From positions 200,045,239 through 200,109,238 of the forward strand of contig CP136069.1 of assembly GCA_032622095.1 (NCBI GenBank): DNA of 64,000 nucleotides, written 5' to 3'. The translations under genes were made by a program, and so were the position numbers. The stretch comes from Siphonodentalium dalli (Eukaryota; Mollusca; Scaphopoda; Gadilida; Siphonodentaliidae). Below, in pieces: positions 22,571 to 33,246 of the stretch. The notes under the pieces were generated by a model. It saw only the letters and a program-made list of their open reading frames with translations, was not told the origin of the DNA and did no database searches. How positions within the stretch are numbered: position 1 is the stretch's first letter; every line of letters starts with the position of its first letter.

Positions 22571-22945
22571 GTCTGACATTTGCAGAATGAGGTTCCCTGA
22601 GGGTGAATTTAGTGACGCTATCCTGCACGGCAGGATAACATCACCAAATTCACCCTCTGGGGACGTATATGTAGTCTCAAATTAATATTGTTTTAGTTAC
22701 TTTTTCCCGTCTGGGAAGTTTTATATCCCCTAATTTGCAGAAGATAAACCGCATAATTGAGGTGACTAATGGGTGAACATCACCAAATTCAAAGGGGAAC
22801 TTCAATCGGATCCTAGGTCTCCAATAGCAGTTGAGGCCTAATCATAATGAGGTTCCCAGGTGGTGAATTTGGTGATGCTAGTCCGCTATGCGGGATAGCG
22901 TCACTAAATTCACCATCTGGGGACCTCATTCTGCAAATGTCAGAC
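22571..22945. mobile_element. Family J double-hairpin TIR element
   Basis: Terminal inverted repeats are GTCTGACATTTGCAGAATGA (22571) and TCATTCTGCAAATGTCAGAC (22926-22945). Two palindromes lie just inside the ends, at about 22585-22670 and 22846-22935. Each reads GGTGAATTTAGTGACGCTA, a small loop, then the inverse. The middle holds a TTGTTTTAGTTACTTTTTCC linker. Partial copies lie at 25685-25880 and 32166-32267. No coding capacity. Confidence 0.85.
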
Positions 22946-23149
22946 AACGGAGGGGAAGTTGACCTACCCCCTCGCCGCCTCCGTAGAAAGCATGCAATGT
23001 GTGACGTGCAGTTTGAATGGTACACAGCCTATGCATGGGCAATCTTCTACAACGCCTGGTGTTATTTTGAGCACAATCGTTAGGATTGGCATAGGACCAC
23101 AGCCAGCCAGCTAGCTGATATGCGACCGCCGCTGGATAAATTGATTGAA
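22946..23149. other. Spacer
   Basis: Nothing recognised. Confidence 0.4.
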
Positions 23150-23495
23150 GGTCGGCGTGACCCAGGCATGAAGTAACTGATGCTCGGCTCGAGGTAATAG
23201 TAAATTGTCTGCTGGGTTGATGCATTATATTATGTTCCCAATGAATGTCGTGTTCGTGCTGAAAACTCGTCCATTTCCCGAGCTTAGGGCTGGCATTTAT
23301 TCGATGTCAGCCAATAGTATATGGTGAGAATGTATGTAGAATACGGCGACACGAAGCTGGAGATTTGATTGGACCCTATTGTGTTATGGCTTCCCAGTGT
23401 TACAGATACCATCACGTCTAAAATTAACTGCTTAAAGATTGCTGAATTTGACACGTTCCGGGGGTAAAAATAGGATGACAAATACATGAAGTATT
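23150..23495 (+). repeat. Segmental duplication L, copy 1 (empty site)
   Basis: This segment aligns with 23679-23752 plus 24524-24800. Shared blocks include GTAAATTGTCTGCTGGGTTG, GCATTTATTCGATGT, GGAGATTTGATTGGA and GGGTGTAAAAATAGG-like ends. Here GGTTGATGC occurs once (about 23215-23223), whereas copy 2 has it twice around a family E element. Confidence 0.9.
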
Positions 23496-23752
23496 TATAT
23501 ACGGACTATGCCTTGTAAAATAATACTAATCAGCGTGATAAAAGTGATCACACAATGGACCATTTTACTCCAGCGCGTCACAATAAAGAGCGTTCTTGGT
23601 TATTATAATCACAATATGCTACACATAAATAGCGTTCTTCCATGTGTGGATAATAGTAAAAATAGGTAAGGTCGTGGTGGTCGGCGTGGCTCAGACATGG
23701 AGTAACTGATATTCGGCTCGATGAAACAGTAAATTGTCTGCTGGGTTGATGC

Positions 23753-24514
23753 TAGATCATGATATGAATATATGCTCGGGATAACGACCGTAGGAATCAT
23801 ATACCATCAGTACAATACCTGATAACTTGTTCTAGTTTACACAGGGAACCTTATAACGTTGAAAAAATAAATGACGCGGGGAATATGATTTCTCAGTTAT
23901 AGTCTGTTCAGTAATAATGTATTTCACTGTAGGTGAAGGTCCCAACTCGAAACTTAAGTAACTGTGCGGGCTATTTTTATTTTGCGTCGCTTACAATTAT
24001 GGAATTTCTCCTGGATAATTAATTCAATGTCTATTGCGATACAGGCTCACAAAAGTCACAGAAGAACATACAATCTCGAACTGGAACCACCCCCTAATTT
24101 GACGCGGAACACGTATTAACCCTTTGAGTGTCAGGTCGATTTTTGTATCAATCCATATACCCTGTGCCAATACATTCTCTTATATATGCGAGTCGACCAT
24201 ATAAGAGATGCATTGGCCTACAATTTTAATCATTTATTCTTATATTCTTATATAACAGACTTATTTTGTAGGTTTGGGCCGATGAGATCGGCCCCTGGCA
24301 CTCAAAGGGTTAACAAAGAAAAATATATTCCTTGCCTTGTTTGTTCAATGCTATATAGTTCCCGGTAACGGGTCGGAACATCAATAAGTTTCCAGGTTTT
24401 GAACTGGTGGAATGTGATCTCTACGGGCGTTCGCCAGAGTAGAGATTCATGCATGAACTGGTGGAATGTGATCTCTACGGGCGTTCGCCAGAGTAGAGAT
24501 TCATGCATGATCTT
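23753..24514. mobile_element. Family E Mutator-like foldback element, copy 2, with nested family C
   Basis: Ends TAGATCATGATATG and TTCATGCATGATCTT are inverted. Flanking 9-bp duplications GGTTGATGC (23744-23752 and 24515-24523) are identical. The right arm contains a 54-bp tandem duplication (24399 and 24453, starting GAACTGGTGGAATGTGATCT). The element is interrupted at TTAA by a 198-bp family C element. The nearby uninterrupted segment at 23150 confirms the target duplication. Confidence 0.9.
24116..24313. mobile_element. Family C piggyBac-type core element, copy 1
   Basis: Bounded by TTAA at both ends, with termini TTAACCCTTTGAGTGTCAGG and CTGGCACTCAAAGGGTTAA. It holds one shortened palindrome (about 24167-24215), whose right half is partly deleted, and the AT-rich linker. 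It is inserted inside family E copy 2. Confidence 0.9.
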
Positions 24515-24805
24515 GGTTGATGCATTATATTATGTTCCCTATTAATGACTTGTTAATGCTGGAAACTCATCCATTTCGGAGCCGATGTTGGCATTTATTC
24601 GATGTGAGCCAATATCATGTGGTGAAAATGCATATAGAATCCGGCGGCACGAAGCGATTGTGATTGGAGATTTGATTGGATCCTATTGTGTTGTGGCTTC
24701 CCAATGCTACAGAGACTCATAACCATAAAGTATGAAATTAACTACTTAGAAATTACTGAATTTGAAACGTTCCGGGTGTAAAAATAGGCTGGCACATACA
24801 AATAC

Positions 24806-25216
24806 GGTTCTGATTGACCTGCTATATTTCAATTGTTCAGCAATCCTTCGACGCCTTTTATCAATAACACATGCAGAAGATTTCCTGACATTGGGATCAA
24901 AGTTCAGGACCAATTACGGAGGAAATAACTTATCACCATAATTGTGACTTAGCAAGTCACCATTCATACGTATGCTGTTTAGTTTGAGTTTCCATATGAA
25001 AAGCAAATGTTCGAAAAACCCTCTCACCGCCATACAACCCTTCAAATTATTGTCGGTCCAAAAATACATGTACATATCTGAAAGGGTGACGACAAAGTGC
25101 ATATACCATAGATTCAACAGAAACCAAATCAAAAAATGAATATTCATTTTTATTTTTAATTCTAAATCTAACACAAACTGTGTATGTGATCGTTGTGTTT
25201 CTGCTATCTCTACTGT
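24806..25216. other. Non-coding spacer
   Basis: Nothing recognised. Confidence 0.4.
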
Positions 25217-26110
25217 TTCAAAACCTTTATGACTAACATAAACTGCCTTTACGGCAGGGTGCCCTGCCTATCATTAGCTTATTAGGCTAATGTCAGCTTC
25301 TGGTTGGCAAGGCATTGTACCTCTATTTGTGGACTCTTCTGCTACTAGGCATCCTCTTTACTCACATGTTGGATTACGCAAAGACAAGACATGGCACCTC
25401 TACCATTTACCCACATGTTGAGTCATACAGAGACAAGACATGGCACCTCTACCCTTTACCCACATGTTGAGTCATACAGAGACAAGACATGGTACCTCTA
25501 CCCTTTACCCACATGTTGAGCCACACAAACAAAAGACATGAACACCAGAAAACAAAACTGTGGGTGGTGGGGTTTTGGTGCATGGGGTGGAGTGGCTGGC
25601 ATTCGAATATGAGTGGTGTAACGTATACACAATGTGCTTGCCAATAATCATTGAAAGCAATGACACACAGAAATCAACACATTGGGCTAGCATCACTAAA
25701 TTCACCATCCGATGACCTCATTCTGCATAGGTATCATCATCTTCTGGGAAGTATCTACAGTCTCAAATAAACACTGTTTTAGTTACTTTTTCCCTTCTGT
25801 TCAGTTTCTGTATCCCCTAATTTGCAGAAGATAAATTGCATAATCAAGGTGACTTATGGGTGAACATCAACAACTTCAAAACTTTTATGACTGTAACATA
25901 AACTACCTTAATTTACCGCAGGGTGCCCTGTCTGTCATTAGCTAATATCAGCTTCCGCTGGGCAAGACATGGTACCTCTATTTGTGGATTCTGCTACTGG
26001 GCATGCCCTTTACTCACATGTTGAGTCACACAAAGACAAGACATGGTACCTCTACCCTTTACCCACATGTTGAGTCGCATCAACAAAAGACATGAACACC
26101 AGGAAACAAA
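25217..26110 (+). repeat. Duplicated block with 49-bp array, split by a family J remnant
   Basis: 25217-25556 and 25876-26110 are diverged direct copies. Both start with an ACTTTATGACTNNAACATAAA-like block, then CAGGGTGCCCTG, then CACATGTTG arrays. The array unit is 49 bp (CACATGTTGAGTC... at 25412, 25461 and 25510), about four copies on the left and two on the right. Between them, 25685-25880 matches family J (CACTAAATTCACCATC and TTTGCAGAAGATAAA blocks). Confidence 0.8.
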
Positions 26111-26319
26111 ACTGCAAACATCCGGAAAACAATAACAGTAGAACGTAGCATACAATTTAATCTGAAACACAGTGCAAGGTCGTTATAGCCGATTGACCGA
26201 GCCGGGTCAACTCAACCATCCGTCGGACCGAAGTTGATAATGAGTTGAGCCATCACCACAGGTAGATGTGTCACGTGATAAGACCGCACAATACCACCAG
26301 AACACTCAAACCACACGGG
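26111..26319. other. Spacer
   Basis: Nothing recognised. Confidence 0.35.
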
Positions 26320-26690
26320 GGAAACAGGGTGCCACATTTTGGGGAGTTTACTGTGTTACTCTCGCAGTGGGGTGGTGTACATATTCTAACCATAGTACAC
26401 TACATAGTGTGATGCAATTATCAAATCGAGATAGGAAATATTACGGATGTTGGGTGCAGTAGATGTTAAAACCAGAAACCCAGACCACAGGAATCTACTC
26501 CGATGACACTGACATGCACACAACATGTTTACTGTTCAATAACCGGTTTTCTTGGAGCACCCGTGACCCGCTCGGTAAGGTGCATCGTAGCGCGACTTTC
26601 CGTGGGGGCTATAATAGGCACACCGCCCCACCGCGATGGGAAATACTCCCCAAATATGACACACTGTTTCCCGTAGGGTGCATCGCGTGT
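26320..26690. repeat. Diverged inverted repeat
   Basis: ACATTTTGGGGAGTTTACTG through GGGGTGGTG (26333-26380) is approximately the inverse of CACCGCCCCACCGCG through ACTCCCCAAATATGACACAC (26621-26673). This suggests an old foldback element. A 133-codon plus-strand frame at 26463-26864 overlaps it but shows no recognisable domain. Confidence 0.45.
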
Positions 26691-26950
26691 GGCGTGGTAT
26701 ATGAGTCCCGGTGGTATATGTGTGGCCTTGTCACACGAGACATCGACCTGTGGCGATGGCTTAGCTCATGGTCCATTTCGGTCCGGCAACAGCTTGGGAT
26801 GAAGCTGTTCGATATCCCAAACTGTTGTGGACCGAGAAGACTTGGTCTAGCACTGGCTTTGTAAGCCAAGGTCAAGGTAAATATGGTGGTCCCCATGTAA
26901 GGTATTGGGTGTTTAATACGGGGCATGGTGGTCCCCATTGTGTTGTTTTT

Positions 26951-27170
26951 TACCCTATGCCAATGCATTCTCGTATATATGCGAGTCGACCATATGTCGC
27001 CTCGCATATATTAGAGAATGCATTGGCCTAACAATTTTTTACAATTTTAATAACTTTTTCTTGTATTCTTTAACAATTTTATAATTTCATCCATACAGAG
27101 CCCCAGAAAAACATGAGCAGACAACACTCTTCGCAAAATTTCAGAAAGTTCGAGCCATGAAACGGTTAAC
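26951..27170. mobile_element. Hybrid core element: chassis with family D right end
   Basis: Starts TACCCTATGCC, then a 69-bp palindrome (about 26959-27027), the AT-rich linker, and the family A interior (CATACAGAGCCCCAGA... ATGAGCAGAC). It ends with the family D terminus TCGAGCCATGAAACGGTTAA. The second palindrome and the left terminus are missing. Confidence 0.7.
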
Positions 27171-27318
27171 AGCGGCGACGTATGTACAGCCCAGCCATGA
27201 AACGGTTAACAGCGGCGACGTATATACAGCCCAGCAGACATGAAACGGTTAACAGCGGCGACGTATGTACAGCTCAGCAGAACGGTTAACAGCGGCGACG
27301 TATGTACAGCCCAGCAGA
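27155..27318 (+). repeat. 40-44-bp tandem array built on a family D end
   Basis: GAAACGGTTAACAGCGGCGA recurs at 27159, 27199, 27241 and (shortened) 27277, followed each time by CGTATGTACAGCCCAGC or a variant. The first unit overlaps the TTAA end of the hybrid element. Confidence 0.9.
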
Positions 27319-28539
27319 ATTTCAAGATTTCCTGGCACCCACGATTGTTCTCTTTTCCATTTGTATTTTAGTTTATTGCATTTCGTTTTATTGTGTTCTA
27401 ATGCTTTTGTGTTTTATTATTTATTTTGTATTCATAATGCGCATGTTCGTAGCACACTTTTGCGGACAGTAGCATGCCGTTATATTGCAATAATGGCCGA
27501 TCTGATCTATCGAATGTTTCAAATGGGCCTCAAGGGTTCAATTGGTAAGCCGTCCAGCAATGAAGTAGCTGGTTCTAATCCCGATAGGATAGAATAATTA
27601 TATTTACAGTACACATATGAATAGTACAATGGAATTAACATATAATACTGAGTTATATCGTTGGGGGTAACAAAGCCCTTCCGGGCTATCTTCCTGCTTC
27701 CCCCAAAACAAATATCACAATATAAATAATTAATCAGATGGCGTGAAAATTATTCATATTCATATAACAAAATGTTGATTAAAAGGGCATTTCACAAAAA
27801 CGTTTGATATGGTTGTATGCCAATGCAGATCTCGTCGTGCAAACGTTACGTACTGGACTGATATTCTAAAATATGAAAAGTTTCTCTCTCAGTTTCAAAC
27901 GAAGATTGAGAGAATAATTTTATCATTATACAAAGAAAATATCATGAAATCTCAGAACTCAGGCGCAACACGAGGTATCCTCCGACTCAGATTTATTAGT
28001 TCATACATATAAGCAATACATAGGATTCCGGGGGAGAGATATGTATCTTTTAGTAAAAACAAAATGGTAGAAAGATTCGCCGGAAGGCTTTTTCGACGGA
28101 CTGGTGATCACGTATATTAGAGGCCAAATCGTGGGTTTAGTTTGCCAGTTATTTCCCGGGTGCGGGTTGGTGTCATAATATCGAATTAACGACTGCACGT
28201 TAAAGCTTTAACAATGTAAATTACACAGAGTGTCTCCAATGAGAATCCAAAAATCGCCCGGGAGCGAATTGTGGAAAATTACCACAGTGGAACCAGCGTA
28301 TTATCTGATAATACAATAATGTGTTTGTAATAACTCGAGACGTTTATTTGAATTTTTAACGACCGACTACATATGCCCGCGCATGGCGTACATATGCACC
28401 TATGCATGGGCGAAAAACAGCTCATGTAGGCACGAGTGTTAAAATATCAGTAGGACTGAAGCCACGAAGCTCCATTTCTTATGTCGCCAAATCATCATAC
28501 AATTTCACTGTGTCAAAAGAGGGACAAATATATATTCTA
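27319..28539. other. Non-coding spacer
   Basis: Apart from the tRNA-like stretch at 27517-27600, nothing is recognised. 27663-27712 contains a hairpin, AAGCCCTTCCGGGCTATC, ahead of a TTCCTGCTTCCCCC tract. Confidence 0.4.
27517..27600 (+). repeat. tRNA-like head, possible SINE remnant
   Basis: GGGTTCAATTGGTAAGCC resembles an RNA polymerase III A box region of a tRNA, and GGTTCTAATCCC about 35 bp later resembles a B box (GGTTCRANTCC). Spacing is short for an intact tRNA and no acceptor stem can be drawn, so a decayed tRNA-derived SINE or pseudo-tRNA is more likely than a gene. Confidence 0.35.
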
Positions 28540-31110
28540 CCAACGCTCATCGTCATCAACACCATGAACATCTTCACCGCCAACAAAACATTCGATATCA
28601 CCATCACCGGCACCATTTATACGACCACAATCGTAATCACATTCAACACCAACGTCATAATCAATATTACCATCAATCCACTACCACAACATCAACGCCA
28701 TCATCACTATTAGCATCAACATCATCACCACTATCAACAGCACATTCATTATCACAGTCATCACCACCACTATCAACATCATAATCACCACTATCAACAT
28801 CATCACCACAACTATCAAAATCATCACCACCACTATCAACATCATCATCACCACTATCAACATCATAATCACCACTATCAACATCACATTCATTATCACA
28901 GTCATTACCACCACTATCATCATCATCATCATCACCACTATCAACATCACCACCACTATCAACAGCATCATCACCACTATCAACATCATCATCACAACTA
29001 TCAACATCACTACTATCAGCCTCATCATCACAACTATCAACATCATCATCGCCACTATCAACATCATCACCACTATCAAGATCATAATCACAACTATCGA
29101 CATCACCATCACCACTATCAACAACACATTCATTATCACAGTCATCACCACCACTATCAACATCATCATCACAACCACTATTAACATCATCATCACCACC
29201 ACTATCAACATCATTATCACCACCACTATCAACATCACCATCACAACTGTCAACAGCAAATTCATTATCAGTCATCACCACCACTATCAACATCATCATC
29301 ACCACTATCAACATTATAATCACCACTATCAACACCACATTCATTATCAGTCATCACAACCACTATCATCATCACCACCACTACCAACAGCACCATCACC
29401 ACTATCAACAGCACATTCATTATCAGTCCTCACCACCACTATCAACATCAACATCACCACTATCAACATCATCATCACAACTATCAACATCATAATCACC
29501 ACCACTATCAACATCATCACCACTATCAACATCATCATCACCACCACCACTATCAACATCATCTCATCATCATCTCTATCAACATAATCATCACCACTAT
29601 CAACATCATAATCACCACTATCAACAGCACATTCATTATCACAGGCATAACCACCACTATCAACATCATCTTCACCACTATAAACATCATCATCACCACT
29701 ATCAACATCATAATTACCACTATCAACATCATAATCACCACTATCAACATCATAATCACCACTATCAACCGCACATTCATTATCACAGTCATCACCACCA
29801 CTATCATCATCATCATCATCATCACCACTATCAACATCATCAGCACCACTATCAACATCATAATCACCACTATCAACAGCAGATTCATTATCACAGGCAT
29901 AACCACCACTATCAACATCATCTTCACCACTATCAACATCATCATCACCACTATCAACATCATAATCACCACTATCAACATCATAATCACCACTATCAAA
30001 TTCATAATCACCACTATCACCAGAGCATTCATTATCACAGTCATCATCACCACTATGAACATCATCATCACCACTATGAACACCATAATCACAACTGTCA
30101 ACAGCACATTCATTATCACAGGCATAACCACCACTATCACAGTCATCACCACCACCACTACCATCATCATCACCACTATCAACATCACCATCACCACTGT
30201 CAACAGCACATTCATTGTCACAGTCATCACCACCAATATCAACATCATCATCACAACTATCAACATCATCATCACAACAATCAATACCATCACCACTATC
30301 AACATCATCGTCACCACTATCAACGTCATCATCACCACCACCACTATCAACATAATCACCACTACCACTATCAACATCATCATCACCACCACCACTATCA
30401 ACATTATCAGTCATCACCACCACTATCAACATCATCATCACAACTATCAGCATCAGCACCACCACTATCAACATCATCGTCACCACTATCAACATCATAA
30501 TCACCACTATCAGCATCATCATCACAACTATCAACATCATTATCACCACTATCAACATCATCATCACCACTATCAACATCATCACAACTATCAACATCAT
30601 CACCACTATCAATATCACACTATCAACATCATCACAACTATCAACATCATCATCACCACTATCAACATCATCACCACTATCACCATCATCATCACAACTG
30701 TCAACATCATCACCACTCTCTACATCATCATCACAACTGCCAACATCATCACCACTCACAACATCATCACAACTGTCAACATCATCACCACCACTATCAA
30801 CATCATCATTACCACTATCAACATCATCATCACAACTGACAACATCATCACCACCACTATCAACATCATCATCACCACTGTCAACATCATCATCACAGCT
30901 GTCAACATCATAATCACCACTATCACCATCATCATCACACCTGGCAACATCATAATCACCACTATCAACATCATCATCACAACTGGCAACATCATAATCA
31001 CCACTATCAACATCATCATCACAACTGGCAACATCATAATCACCATTATCAACATCATAATCACTATCAACAGCATCAACAGCACATTCGATAGCAGTCA
31101 GCATAACCAC
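28540..31110. repeat. 2.5-kb trinucleotide-based minisatellite
   Basis: Units of 15, 18 and 21 bp are built from CAT, CAC, TAT and CAA triplets (typical: ACTATCAACATCATAATCAC). Longer blocks carrying GCACATTCATTATCACAG recur at irregular spacing. Units are multiples of three, so frames stay open on both strands: Asp/Ser/Gly-rich or Met/Leu/Ile/Val-rich on the minus strand, Ile/Thr/Asn-rich or His-rich on the plus strand. Confidence 0.95.
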
Positions 31111-31131
31111 TATCACAATCAATATCATCAC
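29347..31131 (-). other. 594-codon repeat-encoded frame, probably not a gene
   Basis: The frame starts with a hydrophobic run resembling a signal peptide (MMILIVIVVMLTAIECA), then reads (D,S,G,V)-rich repeats of the DDDVDSGDD type. Mid-frame it switches to a long hydrophobic LIVVMMM-type stretch and back, which is what one expects when array indels slide between reading frames without selection. Acidic Asp-rich secreted proteins do exist in mollusc shells, but nothing else supports one here: no promoter, no splice structure, no conserved unit length. Confidence 0.15.
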
Positions 31132-31157
31132 AGTTGGATCTCTCGGTTACTATGTGT

Positions 31158-31262
31158 GAATTCTATATAAGCAGGATGGGTACTAAGCTCTGGACAGGAA
31201 TTCTATAAAAGCAGGATGGGCACTAAGCTCTGGACAGGATGGGTACTAAGCTCTGGACGGGT
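31158..31262 (+). repeat. Short tandem array, 27-45-bp units
   Basis: GGATGGGTACTAAGCTCTGG occurs with minor change three times (about 31172, 31214, 31238). The first two are preceded by GAATTCTATANAAGCA. Confidence 0.85.
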
Positions 31263-33220
31263 CTTGGCAGTGCGAGTGTTGAACTCTTAGTATGTCTGAC
31301 TCCACGGAGCTCCATTTCACGTTTAGCGCAGCCAATTTACTCTTTTGATCCATAGCTTTGATAAATTTACGACTGCACTAAGGCCGAGCTTCAAACACAA
31401 TTAAACTGCAATCACTTGTTGAATTGCGGCGGTGTCATTTTCAGTGCATCGAATGCAAATTGCTTGCTGCTGAGACCCAGCCAGTAATTCTAGTCATGAA
31501 ATATGATTTAATACCAGTTCATCCACACCGTTACATAGGTTCGCATTTAACACATCTACTGCGGTTTATGGTATGCTTCTTATCTATTCTTTGAGTAACA
31601 TTTGCCATGCTCCACCCTGTTGATCTCACGTCGTGTGCTTTGTGATGTGAGTGAAATATAACAACTGGCTTCTGTTTCAATAGTCATATATTAAAAAGTA
31701 TGAACGCGTACTGAATTCCCTGTTGGGTACATCCCTTCAAAACGGGTGGCTGAGTAGACCCGGTTCAATTAATCGACTAGATACGCCTGGATTCATTGTT
31801 TCGGGTCCAATTTATATTATACGTCGTACCGTGTACTACCATTTGCAGTTTATTCTGTGTAATCATTCACTATGTTTCGGTCTTTAAAATTGTTTGTTCA
31901 ATTTCGTTCACGTCTGTCTCACCAGCTGTGGGGTAGAACCGGTGGGGGTCTGTATGATAAACGGAACACCGCCTAATGTAATGTATATTAGCCTTTGGTC
32001 CTCCATAGTTCGAAGGGTGTGAACGTCAGGGATAACACTCATAAAACGTGCATTTAGCGCCAAGATTATATCAATTGAAGAGATAATCGGAGGAAATGTA
32101 TGCAAATACATGTCTATTTATAATCATATGAGAATTTATGACAAATGCCTTAATGTATGGTGCCGAACATTTGCAGAATTAGGTCCATATAAGGTGAAGT
32201 TAGTGACGCTACCTCACAAGGCGGGCTAGTTTCACCAAACTGATCCTCTGTGGAGCTTATTCTGCATGGCCTCGTCTGCTAAAAAAAATTAGACATATAT
32301 TTAAGTTCCCAAATGGTGAAGAGAGTGATGAGCACCCGTTGGGCACCTCTGTACTTCACACCGCACCAGTTTCTTTTTGCTGTCTGCAATTTAAATTAGT
32401 GGGAAAAAAAAATTGCGGCTTATCATGTTCCATGTTGAAAGTTCATTTTGTGGCGCAATGCACGGAAATTCAAGATGCACGGAAATTCAAGAATATAGTG
32501 CATAATTTATGACGAACTGTTCAAGTGGATATCAAGTAACTAGTTCTAAACAATTTAAACACTCCCAGTACAGAGATGGTGAATTACCACTATAAATCGA
32601 ATCTAAAGATTATACGCCCTAAAAATGTAACACGGGGTCATTTCACCCACGCAATTTCATATCATATTCATATTGTATGTGCTACCGCAAAAGATTCAGA
32701 TTAATTTCACTCTCAAATCTTCGCGTCTGATATTATGGAGGTACACGGTATACAATTACATTGAAAACTAAATAACATGAACCAGGACATTGTTAACACC
32801 AGTGCAGCAAATAATCAGTCTCAAGATAACAATGTTTTAGCAACACTCCCAGTACCGGGACAGTGAACTAATGCTCGGAATCGAATCTCAAGAATATGCG
32901 CCCTGATAATGTGACATTTTTCACCCACGCAATTTCATATCAAACCCGATGTCAATACATTGTGTGTGCTATACCGCAGAAGATTCAGATTAATATAACT
33001 TTTCAATCTTCGCGATTGATATAATGAAGATACACAGTATGCAATTAAAGCCAAGTGACACAAGAGCAGATTTTAGACGAATTCCTCGTTAACTTAAAGT
33101 GTGAACAATTGAAGGATTTTAAAGTAAAATACACAAAATCACATTACTTCAATATACCAAACACTTTGATGTTGAAACAACTATTCAATCATCGTAACGA
33201 AAGCATAATAAAAAAACCTT
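31263..33220. repeat. Spacer with family J remnant and a 285-bp direct duplication
   Basis: 32166-32267 is a degenerate single hairpin of family J (ACATTTGCAGAATTAGG ... TTATTCTGCATGG). 32540-32770 and 32823-33055 are diverged direct copies sharing ACACTCCCAGTAC, CACCCACGCAATTTCATATC, AGATTCAGATTAAT and CTTCGCG. The rest is not recognised, and no gene is seen. Confidence 0.65.
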
Positions 33221-33246
33221 TCGATATCTACTAATCGATATCTACT
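33221..33246. repeat. Target site duplication, 3' side of LINE
   Basis: 26 bp consisting of TCGATATCTACT, AA, TCGATATCTACT, identical to 37687-37712. Confidence 0.92.

Larger units (their letters stand above)
23679..24805 (+). repeat. Segmental duplication L, copy 2 (interrupted)
   Basis: Second copy of 23150-23495, split by a 762-bp family E element at 23753-24514 with duplication of GGTTGATGC. Confidence 0.9.

Noticed and set aside
26463-26864. 133-codon frame as a gene
   Set aside because: Overlaps a diverged inverted repeat and has no recognisable domain.
28681-31170. Long hydrophobic and His/Thr-rich frames on both strands
   Set aside because: All arise from the triplet-based array; neighbouring frames are equally open and slip into each other.
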